Below are positions 9,101 to 18,095 of a stretch of DNA of 64,000 nucleotides, in pieces. This stretch comes from Pollutiaquabacter aromativorans (lineage in GTDB: Bacteria > Bacteroidota > Bacteroidia > AKYH767-A > 2013-40CM-41-45), in contig CP185379.1 of the NCBI GenBank assembly GCA_049177215.1, positions 2,666,001 to 2,730,000 of the forward strand, given 5' to 3'. A program made the translations under genes and the position numbers. The first letter of the stretch is position 1. Each line of letters starts with the position of its first letter. The notes under the pieces are model-generated. The model did not search any database, was not told the origin of the DNA, and was given only the letters and a program-made list of their open reading frames with translations.

Positions 9101-12100
9101 GAGAGACAGTTCTCACTACAATCAAGTTCTACCAGCGCGGTATTGTTGCTGAGGTCCAGTGTAGTCAGACAGCTCATGTAGTTGCAATGCAGGATCGTCA
9201 AAGCAGTATTGGCGGAAACATCGAGCGTTGAAAGCGAAGTGTTGTTGTCGCAATACAATTCGGTAATGTTGACGAATGCTTCGAGTCCTGTCAAATTGTT
9301 GATTCCAAGATTCGAAATCGCAAGCGCTCCGGAATAAGCGGTCGCTTCCGAACATTCGATTTCACCGTTGCTGTTGGTGTTAATGGCGGGATTGGACAGC
9401 AGGGCGTTTCGGAAATCCGAATCCGGGATATAGACCATGCACACCGAACAGTTGGTGCTGAAAGTAGCCGAGACATCCTTCCCAGCGCTCCAGGCAGCAT
9501 ACGCGGCGTAGGTATCATCTACCTGTATGCACGACAACGAAGCGTTGCCATTCGCCAGGAAGGAAATGAAGTTGTTATTATTGCCGTTGTTAACCAGCAG
9601 CGACGTCAGGCTGTTGTTCCGACAATCGAGTTCATTGAGCAATGGGAAACCGGACAAATCGAGAATTGAAAGCTGGTTCGAGGAGCAATTCAGATTGGTC
9701 AACGACAGGTTGGTAGAGAGATCGAGACTGGTGATCTGGTTGTTCTCCAGAATGAGCGCCACCAACTGGGTATTGGTAGTGGTATTCAGGGCCGTCAACT
9801 GGTTGGCAAACGCAGCCAGACCCTGTAAGGCGGTATTGCTGCTGATATCCAATGCGGTCAACTGGTTGGCTCCCACGTTCACATTCAACAATCCCGGTGC
9901 TCCTGAAAGGTCGATCGTGGTCAACTGGTTGCCTTCAATGTTCATATCGGCAAGCACGGGGTTGTTCGAGATATTGACCGAAGTGAGCTGATTGTAATAA
10001 GCCAACAGCTCCGTCAGGTTCGGGGAGTTGGATACATCCAGCGTGCCGGTGAGGAGGTTGCTGTAACAACGCAGGCTGGTCAGGCCGGTGAAGGCTTCGA
10101 TGCCGGTGAGGTCGGCGATGTTCATGTTGTTCACATCGATGCCGCCGGTAAAGGCCGCGGCTTCCGAACATTCGATCTCGCCGTTGCTGTTCGTATTGAT
10201 GGCCGGGTTCGCCAGCAGATACGATTTGAAGGTGGCGTCAGGGATGTTTACGAAGCAGGCGACCGGCTCTCCGAATTGCACTTGATCGAAGGGCTCGTTG
10301 GCAGGAGTCAGGGAAATGGTGAGTGAATCATTTGTGACGGAAGTCAGGGTCACGCTCGACCAGATATCATTAATATCGACTAACCGGGCAATGAAATTTG
10401 CAGTGTTCACGCCTGCATCCAACTCAGTCAACGGATAGTGAAAGGAAACTTCCGCCGTATTGAATCCACCTGAAACAGTTGCAATACGCCAGTGACGATT
10501 AAGCGATTTAATGGGATCTATTCCGGAGCCTGTCAGATTCGAAATGTCACTGTTGTAAGTAGCCACTATAAAACTAGTGCTGCCTTGTCCGGAATTATCG
10601 ATCGTTACTGTGGCCGGCAAGAATCCGGCCGGTGCACGACCAATTGGATAGACCCGGGTATTGTTTCCTTCCGGGAAGCCGATAGCCAACTCACCTTCTA
10701 CATAGCTGTTGATGTCTCCTCCATACACAAGAGCAGTAGACTCTATCGTCAGGACACTCGATCCCGTATTCAGAATTCCTCTGGTGAGTCTAAGTTGATC
10801 GTCATTACCTCCGGAAATTGATCCGATTTTAAGATAATCGGGAGCCGTTACGCCTGAATAAGACACTTGATCAATTTCCAGTGCATGGATCCTTCCATCA
10901 CCCTGAATCGTCTGTGGGCTGGACCCCGACATGATCAAACGATGCATGGATATTTCACCGATACCCGTTATGCGAATACTGTCACCGGCAAACGTAAAAT
11001 CGATGTTAGGGGTGTAAGAAGCGCCATCTCGTAATTCGCCGTCTTCAATCCAATAAAAACCACCTTGAACCGGCTGTACCGCCTGGAACTCTAAATCGTT
11101 GTTGGGAGAAATGTGGATCGTGCCATTGTTGGTCAAAACAATTCCGGGTTCCAACTGGGCATGGGTATTGAAATGAACAGTACCACTGGCGGTATTGTTG
11201 ATATACGCCTCTCCGAAAGAATTTCCCGCAAAGTAATAGTTCGTCAGGTAGAGGATGGTGCCATTGAGATTGATTGTTCCGTTGTTCTCCAACATCGCGC
11301 CGGGTCCGAAATCAAGACCCGTCGAAGACAGCGTAACTTCGGAGTTATTATATACCTGAATGCCTGCACCGAAGTTGATATTGCTCAGGCCTGGCCCATC
11401 GTTGATCGTCGATCCTGAAACAAATGTCACTGTTCCAGCGCCAGCCAGCGTTGTATTGTTTTGCAATTCCAGCGTACCCGTTGTCTGAATCCTGGCCGCG
11501 CCATTCACGATGAGCGAATCCGCCAGGGTCATGGTTCCATTTACTTGGAGATCATCCCCGGTACCGTCCAGCAAGGTGAGACTTCCGGTCGTCAACTCAA
11601 GCACGCCTCCCAGATCGACAACCAGTTCATCCGCCGAAATGCGATCTCCACCGTTGATGGATACGGTATGTCCGTTGAGGATATTGATCGAGGCGCTGTT
11701 CGAGCCGTCAGGAACAACACTTGCCGGTTGCCAACCCGATCCATCGTTTGACTCCCAAGTACCTACGCTGCTCCAGTTACCGGAAGTTGCTGACCGGTAG
11801 CTCGGAATGGTTGCCGCCTCCCCAATCTGGAATTCACTGAAGGAGGTCAGGTCTAGTACCGAAAGACTGGTACCCGGATCCACTGAAACGGGGGGATAAG
11901 TCCAGGAACCATCCTTCTTTGCCAGAATGAAGCTGGTCGTGGAGGCTGGACCATCTACATCCAATGCATTCCAGTTAAACAATACATCACATTCACTGAA
12001 CGTCAGGCTGACATTGGTGATCGTCCAGTTCCTGTTGACGGATTTGTTCGGATCGATCATGGAGTTACTGATGTCCGGGTGATCGCCCGGGTCAGTACGC

Positions 12101-14802
12101 ACGACGACCGATCCACCCACGGTGAAAGAAGGATCCAGTGTAACAGGAAGATAGAAAGATGCATCCCCGACAGGATATTCCAAATAGCCGGGACTGGAGA
12201 AGACTCGTTCGACATTCCCGTTCACATAACTGGCAGCGGAAGCGTTCGTCACCGTGGAACCGGAACCCAGCACGACCCGGTGGGCACCGGTTTGAACGAC
12301 ACCATTGACCAGGTCCAGGGTCTGCAAAACGGTGGCATTACCGATCAGCTCGACACCACTTGCCGCATCCACCCGAAGATTATTGATCGAGCCTGTACCG
12401 CCCAGTCGCTGCAGAGCAGCACCGTTCATGTTCAGCAACGGCAGGTTAATGGCGCCATCAACTTGTACCGTATCGCCGGTGAATGCAATCTGAGCTGTAC
12501 CGTCCACGATACCCGCTGCATCCACTTTCAGATTGCCGCCGTACTCTCCGGCCGACTCGTAAAGCGCGAGCGTGCCATCCTGAACATGAATGGTTCCGAC
12601 ATTGATAAAATGCACATCGGAGGTGATCGTACAGGTGGTGGACGGACTGTTCACATTCAACCTGCCGGTATTCCTGAAGATGCCTCCCGGCGGGTTGCTG
12701 CTACCGAGGTACATCCCGTTAATGAGGTTCAACTCGTTATCGTTTCTGAACTCTGCACCGGCCTGGATGTATATCTGAAGGCTCGGGCGGGTAATGCTGG
12801 CCTGATTGAAAAGCGTGGACTCGAGGTACAAGAATCCATCGGTGGCGTTGATGAAGCTGCATCCGTCCAGCAGTGTCAAATCTCCAGGTCCGCCCAGAAG
12901 TCCATCCGCGGCCCATTGAAACGTGCCATCAACTTCAATCCTGCCTTCGTTGATAAGGGTCGAGGCCGACAACTCCAGTACACCGTGGACAGAAAGATCC
13001 AAATCGTAACCATCAAGAATCGTTAAGCCGCCCAGTCCGACGAAGACTTGTGCACCGGCTTCGATGGTCATTTCATCCGCTGAAGCCGGGATGTTATTGT
13101 TGATGATGATCGTATGTCCGTTGCGGATTGTGATCGCTCCGCTATTGAATCCATCCGGTACATGGGGAGCCGGCTCGAACAAGCCGGTACCGACATTGTA
13201 CACCTCCCAATTCGCGACATCTTCCCATGGTCCCGAATTGGTTGTAAAAAACGCCCAGGTGGAATAATCGAACTCCAGGCCGAGTTGAATATCCCGGACG
13301 GTGGTGGGATTGAGATCGTCGATAATAAGGTCGATGTTTCCGGAAGCGTTTTCATTAACCGAGAGACTCGACCAGCTGCCACCTGCATAAGCATAAGCAC
13401 CGAGTAGCATCGGATCGGTTAAAGGGTCAAGGTGCGAAGCATCGAAATTGAACACGCAGTTGAGCGTGCCCGACATCGGGTTGGCTTGTTCGATGCGCCA
13501 GTGCAGATTGCACGATTGATTCGGGTTGATGGTTGAACTTCCGATCGAAGGATGGTCGCCAGGGAACAGGGAAATCGTTACATCGGCATCGTCATCCGGG
13601 GTCACCGCAACCGGCAGATAATGGGTACCATCACCGAGCGGATAGACCTTCAGATCCTGGTAGTTCAACTGCTGTTGCAGGTTGCCGATGACGTGACTGT
13701 TGTCGTTGCCGCCCGTGATGGTTGCCGACGAGCTCAGGATCAGCCGATAACCGTTGGTCGTTATCAGGCCCTGCGTCAGTACAAGGCTTTGACTGATGGT
13801 CAGATTATTTCCAAGGTTGAGGCCGGCTCCGTCGATTTCCAGGTACTGAATGGTTCCGGTACCGTCAGACAATTGGGTTGAACTGCCGGTCAACTTCAGC
13901 AAATCAAGGAAAACACTGCCGTTATTGGTAAAAGTATGACCGGAGAAACTTACCGTGTTGGCGCCGGCTAAATTTGCACCGCTGTCAATGATCAGCGTGC
14001 CGCCAAAATTGTGCGTTGTAGAAATAAATGCAACGCTTCCGTTTATGATGTGAAATGTGGAAGAGGAACCGCCATTGAAGATAATGTCGGCGTTGATCGT
14101 GAGTGTAGCGAAGTTGTTGACTTCCAGGGTTCCGTCATTTTGGAACGTTCCACCCAAGGTGGTAGCGAGATCGGCGTTATTTGAAAAAATTACGGTTCCA
14201 TTATTCTGAAATACCGCGCTGTTGTCGATGGTCAGCGCATTGCCGAAACCGATGTTGTTGAAATCAATGCTGGTATTGTTCACGAAATCGGCATTGATCG
14301 TCCTGTTACCCGTCGCGGCGAAATCAACCGCTGAGCCGGCATCCAGGGTATACGTTCCGGCACCGCTGAGTACGGAGTTGAATCCCCAGCCGAAGGTGGA
14401 ACCCGATTCGAAGCGTACCACGCCGCTGTTCGTCATGGTTCCCTCCTGGGTATAGAGGGTTCCCTGACAGACCAGGTCCTCACCTGCTCCATTCAAGACA
14501 TCAAAATCCGTTTCCGCGATGTACAACGTAGCACCCGATTCAATGACCAGTTCGTCGGCGGTGACCGGAACCGTAGTGGTCACCGATACTGTCATCGGAC
14601 TTTGAATCGTAATCAGGCCACTGTTGGTGCCATCCGGAGCAGCCGAGGCCGGCTGCCAGGAAGCGCCGTCGTAGGTTTCCCAAGTGGAGATCGTAGACCA
14701 TTCGCCGGTGGATGCGCTGCGGTAGTCTCCGGCGTTCTGCGCGCGAAGGGTGTTGACTCCGAGCAGCAGCGTGGCAAGCAACAGGGTGTAGATGTGCTTC
14801 AT
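6115..14802 (-). CDS. Giant surface protein, N-terminal part (fibre modules, LRRs, LamG, SprB repeats)
   Basis: This 2,895-codon frame starts with a signal peptide (MKHIYTLLLATLLLGVNTLRAQ). Three long beta-rich modules follow, at about residues 22-520, 522-1000 and 1004-1510. Each opens with a W-S/T-W-E...P(D)G motif and is full of 'NNGTI' and 'GTLE' strand repeats typical of filamentous adhesins. Three leucine-rich-repeat modules begin near 1514, 1787 and 2122. Each is preceded by an IPD..F...L segment and an EF-hand-like stretch (NTNSDGEIQC). A LamG/concanavalin-like domain spans about 2370-2600, then an Ig-like segment and SprB-type repeats (GGTPPYTYTGDD). The last 28 or so residues are out of frame: the true continuation is the 2916-6101 frame. 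It would act outside the cell, probably in adhesion or gliding. The family assignment is by domain type only. Confidence 0.85.
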   Translation of the reverse strand: MKHIYTLLLATLLLGVNTLRAQNAGDYRSASTGEWSTISTWETYDGASWQPASAAPDGTNSGLITIQSPMTVSVTTTVPVTADELVIESGATLYIAETDFDVLNGAGEDLVCQGTLYTQEGTMTNSGVVRFESGSTFGWGFNSVLSGAGTYTLDAGSAVDFAATGNRTINADFVNNTSIDFNNIGFGNALTIDNSAVFQNNGTVIFSNNADLATTLGGTFQNDGTLEVNNFATLTINADIIFNGGSSSTFHIINGSVAFISTTHNFGGTLIIDSGANLAGANTVSFSGHTFTNNGSVFLDLLKLTGSSTQLSDGTGTIQYLEIDGAGLNLGNNLTISQSLVLTQGLITTNGYRLILSSSATITGGNDNSHVIGNLQQQLNYQDLKVYPLGDGTHYLPVAVTPDDDADVTISLFPGDHPSIGSSTINPNQSCNLHWRIEQANPMSGTLNCVFNFDASHLDPLTDPMLLGAYAYAGGSWSSLSVNENASGNIDLIIDDLNPTTVRDIQLGLEFDYSTWAFFTTNSGPWEDVANWEVYNVGTGLFEPAPHVPDGFNSGAITIRNGHTIIINNNIPASADEMTIEAGAQVFVGLGGLTILDGYDLDLSVHGVLELSASTLINEGRIEVDGTFQWAADGLLGGPGDLTLLDGCSFINATDGFLYLESTLFNQASITRPSLQIYIQAGAEFRNDNELNLINGMYLGSSNPPGGIFRNTGRLNVNSPSTTCTITSDVHFINVGTIHVQDGTLALYESAGEYGGNLKVDAAGIVDGTAQIAFTGDTVQVDGAINLPLLNMNGAALQRLGGTGSINNLRVDAASGVELIGNATVLQTLDLVNGVVQTGAHRVVLGSGSTVTNASAASYVNGNVERVFSSPGYLEYPVGDASFYLPVTLDPSFTVGGSVVVRTDPGDHPDISNSMIDPNKSVNRNWTITNVSLTFSECDVLFNWNALDVDGPASTTSFILAKKDGSWTYPPVSVDPGTSLSVLDLTSFSEFQIGEAATIPSYRSATSGNWSSVGTWESNDGSGWQPASVVPDGSNSASINILNGHTVSINGGDRISADELVVDLGGVLELTTGSLTLLDGTGDDLQVNGTMTLADSLIVNGAARIQTTGTLELQNNTTLAGAGTVTFVSGSTINDGPGLSNINFGAGIQVYNNSEVTLSSTGLDFGPGAMLENNGTINLNGTILYLTNYYFAGNSFGEAYINNTASGTVHFNTHAQLEPGIVLTNNGTIHISPNNDLEFQAVQPVQGGFYWIEDGELRDGASYTPNIDFTFAGDSIRITGIGEISMHRLIMSGSSPQTIQGDGRIHALEIDQVSYSGVTAPDYLKIGSISGGNDDQLRLTRGILNTGSSVLTIESTALVYGGDINSYVEGELAIGFPEGNNTRVYPIGRAPAGFLPATVTIDNSGQGSTSFIVATYNSDISNLTGSGIDPIKSLNRHWRIATVSGGFNTAEVSFHYPLTELDAGVNTANFIARLVDINDIWSSVTLTSVTNDSLTISLTPANEPFDQVQFGEPVACFVNIPDATFKSYLLANPAINTNSNGEIECSEAAAFTGGIDVNNMNIADLTGIEAFTGLTSLRCYSNLLTGTLDVSNSPNLTELLAYYNQLTSVNISNNPVLADMNIEGNQLTTIDLSGAPGLLNVNVGANQLTALDISSNTALQGLAAFANQLTALNTTTNTQLVALILENNQITSLDLSTNLSLTNLNCSSNQLSILDLSGFPLLNELDCRNNSLTSLLVNNGNNNNFISFLANGNASLSCIQVDDTYAAYAAWSAGKDVSATFSTNCSVCMVYIPDSDFRNALLSNPAINTNSNGEIECSEATAYSGALAISNLGINNLTGLEAFVNITELYCDNNTSLSTLDVSANTALTILHCNYMSCLTTLDLSNNTALVELDCSENCLSSLDLSTNVALQTLRCYSNPLGTLDLSSNASLVTLDCHNCSLTSLDLSMNTQLVNLACYNNQLTSLALSTNPSLYSLHCGANLLTSLDLSVNTALADLLCSGNQLATLDLQTNTALIQLNCQSNQLSSLSLPSTNTLLSVQCGGNLIESLDLSANPGVVYFDCSNNALTSLNMQNGSNNLLTTFSATSNPSLTCIQVDDVTFMDANWSAAKDASASFSTDCSCIVSIPDANFKNALLANNSINTNSDGEIQCYEAAAYTGQIQVDGLSITDLTGIEAFVNITSLNCSNNQLTNLDVSANTALEQLNCSQNQLTTLDISQNVLLDNLTCNDNLLTALDVSNNPLLVYLYTGYNNIGTLTITNLTNLRHFNIQNNPITSLDLSQNTVLEDIVCSSTSLTALDVSSCPALSLLYCSNNSQLASLNLRNVAIVGALQATSLPSLSCIEVSNVSFANANWSSAIDPGTIFSLSCAPPGAALQFDGSNRVEVTDNPSLNPSAGVTIEGWVRMDTRTSYSVIAMKSTPVTFAGGYGLVANVDNTSYQFYMNGWGSGMVETTTPMSTGVWYHIAGTYDGSQVKIYVNGSLNATLNYTGPVSTSAENLFIGGDPGGYNLIGGIDNLRIWNRGLSQAEIQANMNCEINATGNGLLANYYFNQGAAGSVNTSITVLADSSGLGNDGSLVNFPLSGNTGNFIAPGGVASGTYCTPFCQVADQPTVSSTAATICAGSNLNVFVQSGNLNGSDHWTWYEGSCGGGVPVATGNSLTVVPLLTTTYYVRGEGGCITDGACGSVTITVHPSLAGSYSATPPNCHGDGYSINFNVFDGTPPYTGDGLQTFPGFAGIDTSFFYPVTDAVGCLVMFPVTVTQPDLLVLTGVTDSTIVCLENAITGSVSLSTSGGTPPYTYTGDDTTGLGNGTYTYTVTDANGCSYTATTQVILTNCIIPYYNPPDSGIVTTPLGPELTQLYEDPGFRRSVDQQPGIPGYRCRFGPHRCHCQYRTV

Positions 14803-15746
14803 GTATTGGTTGTGTGTGTGTTACAATAGTTCATTCCATCCGATTCCGCTCCGTCTCAGCAGATGATCGGCATGGTACTTCCTGTCGTTGCATCATCGTC
14901 GCTTCAAACTAGGATGCAGCGTCAGGTACTTTGGTTCTTGTTATGAATAGATGATATCGGAGTTGCTCACTCCGCGATGCTGTGTGTTTGCTGACATGGA
15001 TAAATGTTAAATACCTTTTACAATCATTTTTTATAGCAACAGGACATGATTAGAAGCCATGTCCCAATCAACCGCCACATTAAAACATCAATAGGGGTTC
15101 AATATATCCAAAATGCATGAAAATCAAAACATTTTTGGGTGAATGTTAGATTATCAATTCAACTTTATGCCTCGAATTTGGTCATTTTTAATGTCAAATT
15201 GGTTAATAATGCCCTTTTCGTGGTTAATGATCGGTTGTAAACCTGGAATCCAAGAAATTATCCAACACTTGTCTTACCCTGACAGGCAGACGCTGGAAAC
15301 CATATAAAACATTTATTTTACTTATTTTCAGTCACTTATAAAAATCAATGTAACTGCTGACCCGTATCGAATTCGTTAAAATTTCTGTATTGCGCTGTAT
15401 TTCAGCTATATAACATCGTTTAGCCAACCCCGGCGCGGTGAATTCACGGTAGATCGAACTAATGAAGTCCCGCCTATGGGCCTTACTAGCTCCTGATCGA
15501 GGGTCCGTTGTTGCGGTACTCCGCAGGAAAGAAGCCTGTTTGATAATGCCCAAACGTCTTAGCTGATTTGCCGGGCTTGTGCGCGTGACTTCCTACAATT
15601 GATGGCTGATGGCAGACAATCGACTTTTCCTTTCAAAGAATCAATCATCCGTTTCATCCGGTTATTCCGACTGTCTGTCGGACCGCAGGCGCGAGCTTCC
15701 ATTATCTGCCTACCTTCGGCGAATAAACCAGTTGCAACTAACCCTT
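14803..15746. other. Long intergenic region with no gene I can support
   Basis: Between the giant gene (-) and the small secreted gene (+) there are about 940 bp. 14990-15330 is AT-rich and should hold the promoter of the giant gene, but I see no clean TTTG/TAnnTTTG pair on the - strand. 15360-15600 is more GC-rich. It has a weak - strand open frame (15332-15553) without a signal peptide or any recognisable domain, which I do not call. A near-match -7 element TACCTTCG at 15711-15718 could serve the + strand gene at 15747. Confidence 0.5.
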
Positions 15747-16190
15747 ATGAAAAAAATCCTCCTCTTCGCACTTCTGCTGGGCGGCACCCTGACCGCTTCC
15801 GCACAGGAATTCAAGATCATCACCATCATTGAATCAATCGTACCCGGCGGTATGGGACGTTCCCGCATCGTGGAAAATCAGGGCGCCGTGAACATCGAGG
15901 CCATCACCACCGAACGTGACGGCAAGAAAAGCAATGCCGACAAAGTGGATCGTGGCGATCTCAAGGATGCTGCTGACAACCTGAAAGAGACCAAGCTGCT
16001 CAACTTCTACTCGCTCGTCGGTATCAACTTCGGCAACATCGCTTCGAATGACGCGATCATCGCCGCCAAGATCAACGAGATGATCGGCAAAGGCTGGAAA
16101 GTCTCCTACATCACCAGCGGCGTCGAAGCCGATGCCGGCAAGGACGACGGTACCGGTATCTTCATTACCCGCATCTTCTTTACGAAGTAA
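15747..16190 (+). CDS. Small secreted protein with signal peptide
   Basis: A 147-residue protein. The start at 15747 is chosen because it directly precedes a clear signal peptide (MKKILLFALLLGGTLTASAQ); the longer upstream frame adds about 46 unlikely residues. The mature part is basic-acidic and ends with a stretch (INEMIGKGWKVSYITSG) followed by FITRIFF. This resembles small DUF4177-like proteins, where a 'long names, GW' helix-strand unit recurs, but the match is loose. No catalytic residues can be seen. It has its own terminator and is probably monocistronic. Likely periplasmic. Confidence 0.8.
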   Translation: MKKILLFALLLGGTLTASAQEFKIITIIESIVPGGMGRSRIVENQGAVNIEAITTERDGKKSNADKVDRGDLKDAADNLKETKLLNFYSLVGINFGNIASNDAIIAAKINEMIGKGWKVSYITSGVEADAGKDDGTGIFITRIFFTK

Positions 16191-16212
16191 TACGTTCCCG
16201 CATCTTTTCAAA

Positions 16213-16246
16213 GCCTGTCGCCACTCAAGGTGCGACAGGCTTTTTT
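16213..16246 (+). terminator. Rho-independent terminator
   Basis: A 9-bp perfect stem (GCCTGTCGC at 16213-16221 with 16232-16240) is followed by six T. It ends the transcript of the 15747 gene, just ahead of the pth promoter. Confidence 0.9.
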
Positions 16247-16274
16247 AGTTATCACAACCATCGGGCGACCTGAC

Positions 16275-16282
16275 TATCTTTG
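16275..16282 (+). promoter_or_regulatory. -7 element of the pth promoter
   Basis: TATCTTTG matches the Bacteroidota TAnnTTTG element exactly and ends 19 bases before the pth start codon. I see no clear TTTG at -33: that position falls at the end of the preceding terminator. Confidence 0.65.
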
Positions 16283-16301
16283 TCGGCCACCTGCAATCGT
16301 C

Positions 16302-16886
16302 ATGAGTAAGTTCTTAATCGCCGGACTCGGTAACATCGGAGAAGAGTACACGCGCACACGGCACAACATCGGCTTCCTCGTTGCCGAACGCCTGGCTGCC
16401 GACCTGAACAAGGATGAAACCGGCGGGAAATTGTTCTCTACCGACCGCCTCGTTACGATCCATCATACCCGGTTCAAAGGGAAGGGCGTGGTCGTCATCA
16501 AGCCCACCACCTTCATGAACCTGAGCGGCAAGGCTGTGCAGTACTGGTTGCAGGCTGAAAAGATCCCGGTGAATCACCTGCTCGTGGTAACCGACGACCT
16601 GGCCCTGCCTTACGGCACCTTACGGATGAAAAAAAGCGGCGGCGCCGGTGGCCACAACGGTTTGACCGATATCATCGATACGCTTCAAACCGAAAACTTC
16701 CCCCGGCTTCGGTTCGGGATCGGTAGTGAGTTTCAACGCGGGAAACAGGTGGATTATGTCTTGGGCGAATGGAGCGAAGACGAGCAAAAGATCCTGAACG
16801 AGCGGATCGATCAGGCTGTTTTGATGATAAAAAGCTTCATCGGCATCGGCATTGACCGTACGATGTCTGATTTTAATAATAAATAA
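16302..16886 (+). CDS. pth: Peptidyl-tRNA hydrolase
   Basis: A 194-residue cytoplasmic enzyme that releases tRNA from peptidyl-tRNAs that drop off the ribosome. Family signatures are all present: FLIAGLGNIGEEYTRTRHNIGF near the start, with the Asn and the catalytic His; KPTTFMNLSGKAV; DDLALPYGTLR; and KKSGGAGGHNGL with the second conserved Asn. Length is normal for the family. The start at 16302 (MSKFLIAGLG) aligns with the family; in-frame sequence upstream runs into the promoter and terminator. The gene appears to be a single transcription unit with a short leader. Confidence 0.97.
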   Translation: MSKFLIAGLGNIGEEYTRTRHNIGFLVAERLAADLNKDETGGKLFSTDRLVTIHHTRFKGKGVVVIKPTTFMNLSGKAVQYWLQAEKIPVNHLLVVTDDLALPYGTLRMKKSGGAGGHNGLTDIIDTLQTENFPRLRFGIGSEFQRGKQVDYVLGEWSEDEQKILNERIDQAVLMIKSFIGIGIDRTMSDFNNK

Positions 16887-16978
16887 GGCCTTCTCGCCAA
16901 TACTTGACATTTCCATAACGGGCCGCCCCTTTTCCGGCATCGTGGGAATGCTTAATTTTATCCCCCAATCCAAATTCG

Positions 16979-17755
16979 ATGAAAAAGATCTTTACGCTAC
17001 TTGCAGTACTAATCGGTCTGGGCGCACAGGCTCAAACCATTCTCGTTCAAACCGACTTTGCAGGCTACAACGGCCTTCCGAATTCCGTTCCTTTCGGCTG
17101 GTTCATCAGCAACAACGACACGAGCTCGACCGGTAAAACCTTTTACACCGGCGCCAGCACCTGTGGCGTGACCTGTCCGGCTTACAAATTCAACCTGACG
17201 GGCGCTGAATCCTACATCATCACCCCGCAGTTCAGCAATGCCGACTCCGTTCACTTCTACATGAAGGGCAACGGCACCTACAAGCCGAACAAGTTCCGCG
17301 TGTACGGCGGTGCCGACACCACCACCTGGACGCTGATCCAGCAGTTCGATTCTGTCTCCGCAACTTCCCGCACCGTGAGCCTGCCCGTCGGTCCGGCTTA
17401 CAACTACCTCAAGTTCGGCTACCTGAAAGATTCCACCGGTTACAACGTCGGCTTCGATGATGTCATCATCTTCCAGGGTTCGCTTAGCTCGGTACCGGTG
17501 ACCGAAAATTTCTCGGCCAACCTCTACCCCAACCCGACCAACGGTGCTCTCACCATCGACCTCGGCAGCCTGCACACCAAGAGCCTGAACGTGACCGTCA
17601 TCAACGTGATCGGCAAGGAAGTGAAAGTCCTTACGCTTAACACCTACTCCTCCGAATACACGATCGACCTCGGCGACCTCGAAGCCGGCGTCTACATGGT
17701 ACGCGTCCGCTCCGAATACGGCGAAACGACCCGTCGGGTGGTGTTGAGGAAGTAA
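16979..17755 (+). CDS. Small T9SS-secreted protein, choice-of-anchor J-like
   Basis: A 258-residue protein with a signal peptide (MKKIFTLLAVLIGLGAQAQ). A beta-sandwich domain of about 160 residues follows (FGWFISNNDTSS ... YIITPQFSNADSVHFYMKG ... VGFDDVIIFQG). This pattern fits the 'choice-of-anchor J' / MAM-like adhesive domains of Bacteroidota. The last 75 or so residues are a T9SS type A sorting domain (ANLYPNPTNGALTID ... LEAGVYMVRVRSEYGE). It is expected on the outer surface or released. A possible weak -7 element (TAATTTTA) lies at 16953. A strong terminator follows. Confidence 0.85.
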   Translation: MKKIFTLLAVLIGLGAQAQTILVQTDFAGYNGLPNSVPFGWFISNNDTSSTGKTFYTGASTCGVTCPAYKFNLTGAESYIITPQFSNADSVHFYMKGNGTYKPNKFRVYGGADTTTWTLIQQFDSVSATSRTVSLPVGPAYNYLKFGYLKDSTGYNVGFDDVIIFQGSLSSVPVTENFSANLYPNPTNGALTIDLGSLHTKSLNVTVINVIGKEVKVLTLNTYSSEYTIDLGDLEAGVYMVRVRSEYGETTRRVVLRK

Positions 17756-17780
17756 ACGCAATTACGTTTGTTATAAGGTA

Positions 17781-17813
17781 CGCCCGGGGGTTTTTCCTCG
17801 GGCGTTCTTTTTT
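17781..17813 (+). terminator. Rho-independent terminator
   Basis: A 9-bp stem with one G-U pair (17781-17789 with 17796-17804) is followed by TTCTTTTTT. It ends the 16979 gene. Confidence 0.88.
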
Positions 17814-17819
17814 ATAGTA

Positions 17820-18050
17820 AGGAACGAGACCGGGGAACGAGACCGAGGAAGATTGGGAAGTCGCGAGACCGGGGAACGAGACCGAGAAAGGTAGGGAGTC
17901 GCGAGACCGGGGAACGGGAACGAGACCAAGGAAGATTGGGAAGTCGCGAGACCGGGGAACGAGTCCGAGGAAGATTGGGAAGTCGCGAGACCGGGGAACG
18001 AGACCGAGGAAGATTGGGAAGTCGCGAGACCGGGGAACGAGACCGAGGAT
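17820..18050 (+). repeat. Tandem 39-bp repeat array (CGAGACC family)
   Basis: About six copies of a 39-bp unit (TCGCGAGACCGGGGAACGAG and on through ACCGAGGAAGATTGGGAAG), with copy starts near 17861, 17899, 17944, 17983 and 18022. Inside the unit CGAGACC recurs at 14-bp spacing. Copies differ by a few bases and one 6-bp insertion. The array runs from the terminator of the preceding gene up to the 3' end of the four-helix-bundle gene. The same sequence appears inverted on the other side of that gene. Confidence 0.9.
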
Positions 18051-18095
18051 TTTGGGTGTATATTTTTCTAAGTATTCCTTACCTGTGGTCTCTAA

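Larger units (their letters stand above)
164..14802 (-). other. Giant multidomain T9SS surface gene, broken by two +1 frame changes
   Basis: The three long reading frames listed separately below read as one gene of about 4,870 codons. At about 6219 the frame changes after ELTQLY: dropping one base gives ELTQLYKIPDSAG, and the new frame stays open all the way into the middle part. At about 2930 the middle part ends SASGGTG; dropping one base gives GGTGPYTGEG, which matches the repeat consensus seen elsewhere in the protein (GGTGPYTGAG). Both breaks are single extra bases and neither lies in a homopolymer run. The protein would have one signal peptide at the start and one sorting domain at the end, as one gene should. 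Sequencing or assembly insertions are the simplest explanation. A genuine recent pseudogene is the alternative. Confidence 0.8.

Noticed and set aside
15332..15553. 73-codon - strand frame as a gene
   Set aside because: No family match and no promoter or signal peptide. Kept only as an unexplained region.
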